Shown one piece after another: positions 18,773-26,487 of a DNA stretch of 64,000 nt. The notes beneath the pieces are model-generated. The model worked only from the letters and a program-made list of their open reading frames with translations, was not told the DNA's origin and searched no databases. Position 1 is the first letter of the stretch; each line of letters starts with the position of its first letter. Source of the stretch: Lutibacter profundi (GTDB taxonomy: Bacteria; Bacteroidota; Bacteroidia; Flavobacteriales; Flavobacteriaceae). The stretch covers positions 2,014,001 through 2,078,000 of the forward strand of contig NZ_CP013355.1 of assembly GCF_001543325.1 (NCBI RefSeq). Direction: 5' to 3'. Position numbers and translations under genes: made by a program.

Positions 18773-19189
18773 TTACTGCTTTGTTAAAATTATTTCGATA
18801 GATGGTGTCAATTTATAAACAATGGTATTGGTAGCACCTTTACTAAATTTGTAAATAAGATTGGTAAGCCCGTTAGTTGTTATTCTTATTTCGTAACTAT
18901 TGCTGGTTATAATTTCTTCTATAGTTGTTATTCCAATATCAATAGCGCTTTGAAGACCTACCTTATAGTTTAAAATTTCAACGCCTTCGGCATTTAAATC
19001 AATTATATTATCGTTTGTAAATTTAAAACCTCCTACTTGTGTCCATTCGGGTTCGGTTTTATCTAGCCAAGTACCAATAATCCAACTTGGAGGGTTAAAA
19101 GACGATAATGAACTATCATCATCTTTAGAGCAAGAAAAGGTTAGTAATAATACGCCTATTATAAGTAGTGTTTTCGTGATTTTTTTCAT
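18773..19189 (-). CDS. small lipoprotein, lipocalin-like size, unknown function
   Basis: ATG at 19189 was chosen because it begins a clean lipoprotein signal peptide (MKKITKTLLIIGVLLLTFSC); the longer frame to 19330 has no signal. After the cysteine comes SKDDD, which fits the C-x-K-(D/E)2 type surface-export signal described for flavobacterial lipoproteins. The remaining 120 residues begin with IIGTWLDKTEPEW, as in small lipocalin-like proteins that open with a GxW motif. Ligand unknown. Confidence 0.65.
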   Translation of the reverse strand: MKKITKTLLIIGVLLLTFSCSKDDDSSLSSFNPPSWIIGTWLDKTEPEWTQVGGFKFTNDNIIDLNAEGVEILNYKVGLQSAIDIGITTIEEIITSNSYEIRITTNGLTNLIYKFSKGATNTIVYKLTPSIEIILTKQ

Positions 19190-19392
19190 GGTTATTAAAT
19201 TTGAAGAATATTTGTCAATTCTAGTGCATTTATTGAATGTTAATGAGTGAGATTTGTATTGTAAATTAATTTCAGATTTTAAAAATGGTTCTCGATACAA
19301 TTTTCTGTTGAAAATCAAGCGAACTGACATTTTTTTGTGTTAACGTATTAATAATCTTTTTCATAGCAATTTTACTTTAACAATAGTATCCT

Positions 19393-19698
19393 TTATTCTT
19401 TGCAGTTTCCTGTAACTTGTATTTTTTCAAATCCTAGTATAAAAAAGAATTTTGAAGAAACTGTAGTTCTAATATTTGTTACACCTTTAGTGCATTTATT
19501 ATCTAATTCCTGTAATAATAATTTAGATTCTTTGTGTGCATCCATAGGTGTAAGAGATAAAATATTAGTACCCTTTTTTTCTGAAGACACTTCTTGCCCT
19601 TTTCCTTGATAATTTGTTGGTGTAGAAACTATTCCTATCGTTCCACAACTTGTTAGTAACAACATTGAACAAGCAACTAAATAAATAGATTTTTTCAT
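19393..19698 (-). CDS. small lipoprotein, TRL-like
   Basis: The 101-residue protein has a lipoprotein signal peptide (LLLTSC, Cys18). The mature part contains GTNILSLTPMDAHKESKLLLQELDNK and a second small repeat ending FFFILGFEKIQVTGNC. This arrangement reminds me of TRL-like family lipoproteins, which have no known function; the match is from memory and weak. Confidence 0.6.
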   Translation of the reverse strand: MKKSIYLVACSMLLLTSCGTIGIVSTPTNYQGKGQEVSSEKKGTNILSLTPMDAHKESKLLLQELDNKCTKGVTNIRTTVSSKFFFILGFEKIQVTGNCKE

Positions 19699-19782
19699 AA
19701 TTATTAAATTTTAAGTACCCTTAGACCCAATAGGGTATTTTTATTAATTTTGAGTCTAACTTTTGCTGAAGTACTAAAAACT

Positions 19783-19815
19783 ACTACTATTCAACAAATG
19801 CTGAACAATAGTAGT
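19783..19815 (-). terminator. terminator of the LytTR/kinase operon
   Basis: ACTACTATT and AATAGTAGT form the stem, followed on the minus strand by AGTTTTTAG. It lies about 80 bases past the response regulator stop. Confidence 0.6.
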
Positions 19816-19892
19816 TAAGAATTATTTTATATGAAATATTTAATGATTTACCTAGGTAAAGAGATGAAATAGTATTTTTTTTTAATGAAAAT

Positions 19893-20693
19893 CTACTTTT
19901 GTAAATAAAAAGAGGTAATTCTTTTTAGCACTTCTTTTTTATATGTTTTTTCTATTTTATATTTTGTATTGTTAATGGATAAATAAGAACCATTTATTAG
20001 CCCATCAAAACTTCCCTTTTCTAAATTCACAATAAAATTGGCATTTACACGTACAAAGTTTAATGGTAAAACCCGATTTAAATTACTTAATGAAGAATAA
20101 TGAAATGTTTGTTTATTTTTAGAAACAATACAGGCATAATTATCTTGTAAGGATATTTTCTTACCTTCTTTGGTTGTAAAATTTTTGTTGGTAATGTGTA
20201 TAATATCTTCAAAATTTATTGGAAACCTGGTTATTTCATTATTACTATAGTTGTTACGTATATTCTCTTTAAAATCTATAGCACCCATTAACCCTTTTTG
20301 TGGGGTAATTTTCTTTTGTGTTCGGTTTAACACAGTATGTATGGTACGTACAATTTCTTTAACATTTAATGTGGGTTTTGTTTTAACAATATAATGTTCG
20401 TGATTGGTTTTTAAGCCTTGTTGAAAGGTTGTTTCATTATCTAAATTTGTAATGTAAATAAAGGGTATTTTATATTTAGTGTTTAAAATTTCACCTAAAT
20501 CTAAGCCGTCTTTTTCGCCGTCTAAATCTATATCTAACAAAACAATGTTAGGGGTTTTTGCCGTTATTCTTTTAATAGCATCATCAAAATTTTTGGTATA
20601 TTCATCTACAGTAAATCGTTCTTTTTCAAGTGCCGTACATAAACCATCATATAAAATGGCTTCATCTTCAACTATTAAAATGTGTGGCTTCAT
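19893..20693 (-). CDS. LytTR family response regulator
   Basis: The 266-residue protein has a receiver domain (about 1-120) with acidic pocket VEDEA, phospho-acceptor Asp in LLDIDLDGEKDG near residue 55 and the conserved lysine in VKTKPT. A LytTR DNA-binding domain follows (about 160-262; VRVNANFIVNLEKGS, YKIEKTYKKEVL). LytTR proteins bind paired direct repeats. It starts six bases after the upstream kinase stop, so the pair is a two-component system. Confidence 0.92.
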   Translation of the reverse strand: MKPHILIVEDEAILYDGLCTALEKERFTVDEYTKNFDDAIKRITAKTPNIVLLDIDLDGEKDGLDLGEILNTKYKIPFIYITNLDNETTFQQGLKTNHEHYIVKTKPTLNVKEIVRTIHTVLNRTQKKITPQKGLMGAIDFKENIRNNYSNNEITRFPINFEDIIHITNKNFTTKEGKKISLQDNYACIVSKNKQTFHYSSLSNLNRVLPLNFVRVNANFIVNLEKGSFDGLINGSYLSINNTKYKIEKTYKKEVLKRITSFYLQK

Positions 20694-20699
20694 AAATTT

Positions 20700-22703
20700 T
20701 TATTTTGGGAATTGTATGGTTAGTTTAACACCTTTTGAACCGTCTAACTCAAAGGTGCCATTAATTTGTTGGGTTAATAATTTCATAATTCTTAATCCAA
20801 AAGTTTTTGATTTTATACTATTAAAATTATCAGAAAATCCTTGTCCGTCATCAGCTAATTCTAAATTATAGTGGGTATCAGTTTCATTAAAACGGATTGA
20901 TATTTCACCTTTATCATCATTTGTAAATGCATATTTAAAAGAGTTGGTTAAAAACTCATTAATAATTAAACCAATGGGGAATGATTTATTGGCTTTTAGT
21001 TTTAACGATTGGTTAATATGTTGAGTAACAGTAATTTTTTTAGTTGGAAAAGTGCTTGCAACATTTTTACTCAACTTTTCAATATACTTTTGCATACTTA
21101 AATTGGTGACATCTTTATTGTTATATAATTGTTGGTGCACTTCATTAATACTTCCAATACGGTTTTGCAATTCAGATAATTTAGCGTCAAAAGCTTCATT
21201 GTTAAATTCTTCTTTTACAACATCAATAAATCTATTGATAATTGCTAGGTTGTTTTTAACTCTATGGTGGAGTTCTTTTTGTAAGTTTTCAATAATATTT
21301 TTTTTCTTTTTATTTTGTTGGTAGTAAAAACCAACAACACCTAGTGTAATTATTGAAATACCTAAACCACCACCCAAAATCCATTTTTCTTGTTTTTCTT
21401 TTTCAATAGTTAATAGTTGTACTGCTTTTTCTTGTTTTAATTGAAGGTTTTCCTTTTCTTTTTTTTCGGTTTGGTATTTGGTTTCAATATCAGAAAGCTC
21501 TTTTAAATTTTTAATTTCATTAAATTCTTTTAGTGAATTAGAAAATTTAGTTTGGTATTCGTATGCCAATTTATAATTCTTAAAATTATAGTCAATTTTT
21601 GACTTTAATTTATATAAGCTTATTTTTTGTTCAATTGTAAATTTTGGATTGATGGTATCCTTTAAAATAGAATTAATATACTTACTAGAAATTTTTATAT
21701 TTCCTATTTTAAAATAAGTCCTAGCTAAACTTAATGTTGCACCAAATATGTAATCTTCTAATTCAGTTTTAGAAGCAATATCAAGTGCATTTTTTTTTGA
21801 AATTATACTTTTAGGTATTTGGTTATTGTTAAAGTAAAAATCACCTAAGTTTAAATATACATCAATTAAATACATTGAATCATTGAGGTCTTTATAAATA
21901 TCAATAGCTTCTAAAAACATAGTTTCTGCTAATTTTTTATTAGATTTAGTTTCGGAATATAGCTTAGCGAGATAGAAGCTTGTATCTGCTAAGCCTTGTT
22001 TATGTTTTAGATTTTTAGATAATTCATAACCTTCTTTCAAATAAATTTCTGCTTTTTGATAGTTTTTAACATCTAGTAAGAGGTTTCCTAAATTAGTATA
22101 AACAGGAATAAGTCTTTTTTTAGATTTTAAATGATAGCTACTATCAATTGCTTGTAAATAGTATTGGATAGCCTTTTTGTGATTATTATCGTAGGAATAA
22201 AGAGCTGCTAAATTATTATAGACAGAGGTATATCGGTTTTTTAATTTGTGTTTTATAACTAAATCTTCAGAAAGTAAGTAGAATGCTTTAGAACTGTCAA
22301 TCATTCGGTTATACCTATAAACATTTCCTAGATTTGAGTAATTACCATATAGACCATCAATGAAATTTATATCCTTATATTGTTTCAATCCTTTTTTAAA
22401 AAATGTTGCAGCTTTAGAATATTCACCATTATACATATGATAGTTTCCATAATAATTATATGCAAAACCAATATTTCGTTTAAAACTATTTTTTTTTGAA
22501 ACAATTAAAATGGTATCAACATACTTTAAACCCTCTTTTATCTCAGAATAGAAATATTCTTGAGCTATTTTCACTAAGGTTTTAACTTTTGTTGAGTCAT
22601 TTTCTGAATGATTTAATTCATTTTTCAAACTATCAATTTTAGATTGTTGACCGTACGAACTAAAAAAAACGAGTGTTGCAATTATTAGAAGAACCTTTTT
22701 CAT
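20700..22703 (-). CDS. TPR sensor histidine kinase, HisKA_2 type
   Basis: The 667-residue protein has a signal peptide (about 1-18) and a periplasmic array of tetratricopeptide repeats (about 50-390). A Lys/Glu coiled linker follows, then one transmembrane helix (about 441-461). The phospho-acceptor box ELHHRVKNNLAIINRF is near 480, and an HATPase_c domain carries NEFLTNSFKYAF, ADDGQGF and TFGLRIMKLL. The HHRVKNN box marks the HisKA_2 branch. The TPRs probably sense a periplasmic protein or peptide. Its partner is the LytTR regulator six bases downstream. Confidence 0.92.
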   Translation of the reverse strand: MKKVLLIIATLVFFSSYGQQSKIDSLKNELNHSENDSTKVKTLVKIAQEYFYSEIKEGLKYVDTILIVSKKNSFKRNIGFAYNYYGNYHMYNGEYSKAATFFKKGLKQYKDINFIDGLYGNYSNLGNVYRYNRMIDSSKAFYLLSEDLVIKHKLKNRYTSVYNNLAALYSYDNNHKKAIQYYLQAIDSSYHLKSKKRLIPVYTNLGNLLLDVKNYQKAEIYLKEGYELSKNLKHKQGLADTSFYLAKLYSETKSNKKLAETMFLEAIDIYKDLNDSMYLIDVYLNLGDFYFNNNQIPKSIISKKNALDIASKTELEDYIFGATLSLARTYFKIGNIKISSKYINSILKDTINPKFTIEQKISLYKLKSKIDYNFKNYKLAYEYQTKFSNSLKEFNEIKNLKELSDIETKYQTEKKEKENLQLKQEKAVQLLTIEKEKQEKWILGGGLGISIITLGVVGFYYQQNKKKKNIIENLQKELHHRVKNNLAIINRFIDVVKEEFNNEAFDAKLSELQNRIGSINEVHQQLYNNKDVTNLSMQKYIEKLSKNVASTFPTKKITVTQHINQSLKLKANKSFPIGLIINEFLTNSFKYAFTNDDKGEISIRFNETDTHYNLELADDGQGFSDNFNSIKSKTFGLRIMKLLTQQINGTFELDGSKGVKLTIQFPK

Positions 22704-23134
22704 GTTTTTTGTTACAATTTAAGAAAAAAAATAAAATTTTAACAAAATTTTATGAGTATACACTTAATTTATAATCATTACAAGCACAATAGTATCCTTA
22801 ATTAACGATGATCTTTATGTGAAAACAGCGTATTTAATATAAAAAAGACGATATTTAAAGTGACAAAAATTTTAAATATTTAGTTAAACTTGGCCCTTTT
22901 CTATAATTGTACATATCTCTTGTTTATTTGATGAATTTTGTTTAAAATTTATTCCATTTCCAGGAAATAACCTCATTTCAAACGATAAAAAAAAGAATTC
23001 TAAAAAGTGGAATCTATTTATTAGATGTTGTGAAGTTGAAAAAGATAAAAAATTAAAATATAGCCAACCTAAAAAACCAAGAGAAAATATAACACAGTAC
23101 AAACAAGTACCTAATATGGGCTATTGTATAAGAA

Positions 23135-23263
23135 CGATTTTTTATAAGATTTGTGCGACATAAAAACCGTTAGATTTTTAGGTTGTAGTAAATTATTTGT
23201 TGAATGTTTGTAGGTTCGTTATTTAGTTTAAATGTAGACATAAATTTTATGAGGTGTTGCGTG
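23135..23263 (-). other. attC-like site of the ParDE cassette
   Basis: Right after the parE stop, the minus strand shows CACGCAAC then ACCTCATAAAATTTATG. It ends with GCACAAATCTTATAA shortly before the final G. The inner arms TCATAAAATTTATG and CACAAATCTTATAA pair over 14 positions, with the imperfect pairs becoming T-G wobbles on the other strand. The middle is a variable AT-rich loop. This matches the architecture of integron attC sites, which work as a folded single strand. Confidence 0.65.
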
Positions 23264-23271
23264 TAGTTTTT

Positions 23272-23574
23272 TTAATCTAGTCGTTCTTTTATATCCATTC
23301 TTTGATGCAAAATTCTTATTACTTCCACAATGTCGTTTTCTATTTTTCTATAAAAAATCAAATGTGATTTTATTTTAGTCACTCTATAATTTTTTCGTGT
23401 TTGCTCTGCTGATTTTCCAGTCAAAAATTTGTCAGAAATAAACTCAATTTCTCCAATTATTAAGTCGTAATATCTATCAGCTTGTTCTTTAGACCATTTA
23501 TTTAATGTATAAATCCAAATGGCATTTAAGTCTTTAATCGCCTGTTCACTTATGCGATATTTGTTTTTATTCAT
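23272..23574 (-). CDS. parE: ParE-family toxin of type II toxin-antitoxin system
   Basis: The 100-residue protein has the RelE/ParE fold pattern: YRISEQAIKDLNAIWIYTLNKWSKEQADRYYDLI at the N-terminus, then GKSAEQTRKNYRVTKIKSHLIFYRK and VEVIRILHQRMD at the end. ParE toxins usually inhibit DNA gyrase. It overlaps parD by four bases (ATGA). It is cargo of the cassette 23135-23880; toxin-antitoxin pairs are common cassette cargo because they stabilise arrays. Confidence 0.92.
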   Translation of the reverse strand: MNKNKYRISEQAIKDLNAIWIYTLNKWSKEQADRYYDLIIGEIEFISDKFLTGKSAEQTRKNYRVTKIKSHLIFYRKIENDIVEVIRILHQRMDIKERLD

Positions 23575-23813
23575 AAATATTGTCGGTGTAATTCTTTCAA
23601 ATTTTCTTTGGGGTTGAAATTTTCAATAAATCCACTTTTTTCCCCTATTTTCAAAGCTTTAATTAGTTCTTTTTCCTTAGTCTCTTCTCTTTCAAGAAGT
23701 CTCAAAGCAGAGCGAATAACTTCGCTTACAGAGCCATATTTTCCAGATTTAACCTCATTTTGAATAAATTCCTCGAAATGATTACCGATTGATATTGATG
23801 TGTTTTTTCCCAT
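23571..23813 (-). CDS. parD: ParD-family antitoxin
   Basis: The 80-residue protein starts with a ribbon-helix-helix domain (TSISIGNHFEEFIQNEVKSGKYGSVSEVIRSALRLLEREE) typical of CopG/ParD antitoxins. A C-terminal segment wraps the toxin (GEKSGFIENFNPKENLKELH). It should bind ParE and repress its own promoter. It is the first gene in the cassette, starting about 67 bases inside the cassette's left end. Confidence 0.93.
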   Translation of the reverse strand: MGKNTSISIGNHFEEFIQNEVKSGKYGSVSEVIRSALRLLEREETKEKELIKALKIGEKSGFIENFNPKENLKELHRQYL

Positions 23814-24181
23814 TTTAAATAAATTTTACTCAAATATACCAAATCTTGGTAACACAAAAAAATTTTCAAATTACACACAACAGGTGATATAATTCCGTTT
23901 AACCCAAATAAACCAATGTGTCATTAGGTTTGGAAAACTTGCATTAAATTTGAGGACTATGATTATCGAGAGGTATTTTGTTATAAAATAGGAAAAAGGC
24001 CTACTAGTAAAACTAGTATGAAAAACCCAATTTTGTAGAGTGTATGGTAACATTTTCAATGAATAAACCGTCTTTATTAGGCAATATACTTTTCCATTAA
24101 TTAAATTCTAGCACTTATAATTGCTTAAAATAGCAATAATACGTCACTTAACTACCTTAAAAAGTACCCGTTTAAGGTGTT

Positions 24182-24215
24182 AAAACCTGTTAATTATTTA
24201 ATTAGCAGGTTTTTT
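24182..24215 (+). terminator. plus-strand terminator, probably of the interrupted gene
   Basis: AAAACCTG and CAGGTTTT pair, with inner TTAATT/AATTAG extending the stem, followed by six T. The only plus-strand gene upstream is the split PLD-like remnant ending at 24038. Confidence 0.65.
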
Positions 24216-24330
24216 CTTCATTTTAAAGAGCTCAAATTCAACATAAAATAAATATTTTTTAACTTTTTTGTTAGTATTTAACATTTTGTAAGACTTATTC
24301 ATCATAAATGAAAATTATAAATTTTAAGGA

Positions 24331-24804
24331 ATGAAAAAAAAAATTATTAAATGGGGAATTATTATCGTATTAAGTGGCTTACTTATAGGCGGAGGAATAA
24401 TCTTCTATATGTTTAATCAGCCTCATAGAAATATACATGCAATAGCTCCAGATTATCAAATGAAAGCTTCAACATTAGTTCAAGAATATTTTACAGATGC
24501 AACATTAGCCAATGAAAAATATTTGCAGGATGAAGGGGAATCAAAAATTATTGCCGTAACAGGCACTATAGCTTCAATAACAGAAGATTTAAATCATCAA
24601 AAAGTAATATTACTAAAAGATGTAAATGAGAAAGCTGGTGTGAGTTGCACTTTTACTTCTGAAACAAATATGAATGCAAAAAATTTAAAAATTGGAGAAA
24701 CAGTTACCATTAAAGGTGTAATTCGTTCCGGAGCTGGTTATGATGAAGATTTAGAATTTTATGAAGATGTAATACTTGAAAAATGCAATATCGTAAACAA
24801 TTAA
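24331..24804 (+). CDS. membrane-anchored OB-fold protein (tRNA_anti-like)
   Basis: The 157-residue protein has an N-terminal anchor helix (about 7-29, KWGIIIVLSGLLIGGGIIFYMF). An OB-fold domain follows with VTGTIASITEDLNHQKVILLKD, GVSCTF and IGETVTIKGVIRSG motifs. This is the tRNA_anti-like arrangement often seen beside YceI genes in Flavobacteriia. The ligand is unknown. It lies 35 bases upstream of the YceI gene and is probably co-transcribed. Confidence 0.82.
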   Translation: MKKKIIKWGIIIVLSGLLIGGGIIFYMFNQPHRNIHAIAPDYQMKASTLVQEYFTDATLANEKYLQDEGESKIIAVTGTIASITEDLNHQKVILLKDVNEKAGVSCTFTSETNMNAKNLKIGETVTIKGVIRSGAGYDEDLEFYEDVILEKCNIVNN

Positions 24805-24839
24805 AAAATAGAAACTATAATAACTAAAAACAAATACAC

Positions 24840-25412
24840 ATGAGAAAAATAATTTTTACAATTGGAATAACAGGAATTTTAGCATTAACATTGGCCTTTA
24901 CAACACCAACAGTTAGTAAATTGGTTAGTAAAGCAGGTCATATTAATTTCTTTTCACACACAGCTATAGAAGATATAACGGCTGATAATTTTAAGGTAAT
25001 AAGTACGTTAGATACAGAAACTGGAGTTATCGTTTATTCTGTGCCAATGCAAGGGTTTGAATTTGAAAAAGCAATGATGCAAAAACATTACAACAGCTCA
25101 AAATTTTTAGATACTAAAAAATATCCAAAATCTAAATTTAAAGGGCAAATTACAAATATTGCCAATATTAATTTTGATAAAGATGGCACTTATAATGCTA
25201 CTGTAAAAGGAGAAATGACTTTGCATGGTGTTACAAAACCTATTACGGAAACAGCAATTATTACTGTTAAAGGAAATAAAGTAATTGTTGAAACCAAGCT
25301 AAAACTTACGTTAGCCGATTATAACATTAATTTTAAAAAAGGGAAACCTTCAACAAATATTGCAAAAACCATAGATGTTACTTCAAAATCTGAATATACA
25401 AAAGAAGATTAA
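24840..25412 (+). CDS. YceI family periplasmic protein
   Basis: The 190-residue protein has a signal peptide (about 1-25) and the YceI lipocalin-like barrel. Signatures are AGHINFFSHTAIEDITADN, HYNSSKFLDTKKYPKSKFKG and MTLHGVTKPI. Family members bind polyisoprenoids or related lipids in the periplasm. It follows the OB-fold gene and has its own terminator. Confidence 0.92.
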   Translation: MRKIIFTIGITGILALTLAFTTPTVSKLVSKAGHINFFSHTAIEDITADNFKVISTLDTETGVIVYSVPMQGFEFEKAMMQKHYNSSKFLDTKKYPKSKFKGQITNIANINFDKDGTYNATVKGEMTLHGVTKPITETAIITVKGNKVIVETKLKLTLADYNINFKKGKPSTNIAKTIDVTSKSEYTKED

Positions 25413-25434
25413 ACAGAAAAAAATAAGAATAATT

Positions 25435-25467
25435 AAACCCTTTTATGAATTAAATCTAAAAGGGTTT
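25435..25467 (+). terminator. terminator after YceI gene
   Basis: AAACCCTTTTA and TAAAAGGGTTT form a perfect 11-base stem, 22 bases after the stop codon, followed by AATTATTTT. Confidence 0.75.
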
Positions 25468-25532
25468 AATTATTTTATAGACCTTTGTGTTAGTTAACAT
25501 GATAATAATTAATAGTTAAACACATATAAAAT

Positions 25533-26459
25533 ATGAAGGCATTGGTAATATCAGGCGGAGGTAGTAAAGGAGCTTTTGCAGGTGGAGTTGCTGAATATTT
25601 GATAAAAAACGAAGGTAATAAATATGATATGTTTGTGGGTAGTTCAGTAGGAAGCCTATTAATAAGCCATTTGGCAATAAATAAAATTGACGAATTAAAA
25701 ACTATATTTTCAAACTTATCAAATAAAGATGTATTTAATATCTACCCTTTTAAAGTTAGAGAGAAGGAGGATGGCAAGTTTGATATTAAAATTAATCACT
25801 TTAACACACTTATATCTTTTTTAAAAGGATACAATACGTTTGGTCAGAGCAAAAATTTGAGAAAGTTTATACAAAAAGTTATTTCTAAAGATGATTTTAA
25901 AAAATTAAAACAACTAAACAATGTAACTTTTACGGTTTCAAATTTAACTCAACAAAAAGTTGAATATAAAAAAGCGGATCAATGTGAATACGAAGATTTT
26001 TGTGATTGGATGTGGGCATCAGCAAATTTTGTTCCTTTTATGAGTTTACTTAAAAAAGACAATTGTCAATATGCAGATGGTGGTTTTGGCAGTCATGTTC
26101 CAGTGCTGCACGCCATAGAAAATGGCGCTACAGAAATAGATGTTATTATATTAGACAGCGAAGAAGAGTCTATTGTTGATGAAGAAATGTATACAAACTC
26201 ATTTCAATCACTAATGGGAGTTTTTAAATTTATATCTAACCAAAGTGCTTTAAAAGATATATTAATTGGAAAACTAAAAGGAAAACAATCTAAAATTGAT
26301 GTGAAACTTTGGATTTTACCTGAAAAACTTACAGAAAATCCATTGTTTTTTAATCCTGTACAAATGAAAAAATGGTGGGAAAAAGGATATAATTTTGCCG
26401 AGAACACAGACCCAATTTGCCATTGTTTTATGCCTGATGGTGAAATAAATTATATGTAA
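25533..26459 (+). CDS. patatin-like phospholipase
   Basis: The 308-residue protein has the patatin catalytic set: oxyanion loop ISGGGSKGAFAGG near residues 6-18, nucleophile Ser in GSSVGS near 41-46, and the dyad Asp in ADGGFGSHVP near 183. It should hydrolyse acyl esters of membrane lipids. There is no signal peptide, so it is cytoplasmic or delivered another way. It starts after the YceI terminator and precedes the glutamate synthase-like gene by 28 bases. Confidence 0.9.
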   Translation: MKALVISGGGSKGAFAGGVAEYLIKNEGNKYDMFVGSSVGSLLISHLAINKIDELKTIFSNLSNKDVFNIYPFKVREKEDGKFDIKINHFNTLISFLKGYNTFGQSKNLRKFIQKVISKDDFKKLKQLNNVTFTVSNLTQQKVEYKKADQCEYEDFCDWMWASANFVPFMSLLKKDNCQYADGGFGSHVPVLHAIENGATEIDVIILDSEEESIVDEEMYTNSFQSLMGVFKFISNQSALKDILIGKLKGKQSKIDVKLWILPEKLTENPLFFNPVQMKKWWEKGYNFAENTDPICHCFMPDGEINYM

Positions 26460-26487
26460 TACAAACTCAATTAATACTTACAAAAGA

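Larger units (their letters stand above)
23135..23880 (-). mobile_element. integron-type gene cassette carrying ParDE
   Basis: This 746-bp segment lies inside the gene remnant 22888-24038 and its removal restores the reading frame. On the minus strand it begins TTGTGTG (after a G at 23881) and ends in G (23135), as expected for a cut between G and TT. It contains parD and parE in the cassette direction, then a 129-base site almost identical to that of the second cassette at 58745-59718. The inverse core CACGCAAC (23263-23256) is complementary to the core formed by the two ends, GTTGTGTG, with one wobble. No integrase is nearby. Confidence 0.75.
22888..24038 (+). pseudogene. PLD-like protein C-terminal remnant, split by the ParDE cassette
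   Basis: The left part (22888-23134) reads through NMGYCIRT and the right part (from 23881) continues GDIIPFNPNKPMC...FEDYDYREVFCY...TSMKNPIL and stops at 24036-24038. Joining 23134 to 23881 restores AGA-ACA-GGT in frame. The Cys-rich ending resembles, from memory, the C-terminus of bacterial phospholipase D-like nuclease proteins (GYCIRTG...PFNP..P...TSM..P). There is one in-frame TAG at 23925 and no N-terminal part, so the gene was already decaying or decayed after insertion. The plus-strand terminator at 24182-24215 probably belonged to it. Confidence 0.7.

Noticed and set aside
22884-23102. 72-codon minus-strand frame
   Set aside because: The plus strand of the same stretch gives a better protein that joins across the cassette into a Cys-rich C-terminus.
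23135-23263. Conserved 127-129 bp site read as an ordinary terminator or REP element
   Set aside because: End boxes covary with the cassette starts, both segments excise in frame, and there is no T run at a stem end.
23871-24059. 62-codon minus-strand frame
   Set aside because: It crosses the cassette boundary and opposes the gene remnant; no protein-like features.
24182-24215. Orphan terminator taken as evidence of a small RNA gene
   Set aside because: It is explained better as the old terminator of the interrupted plus-strand gene ending at 24038.
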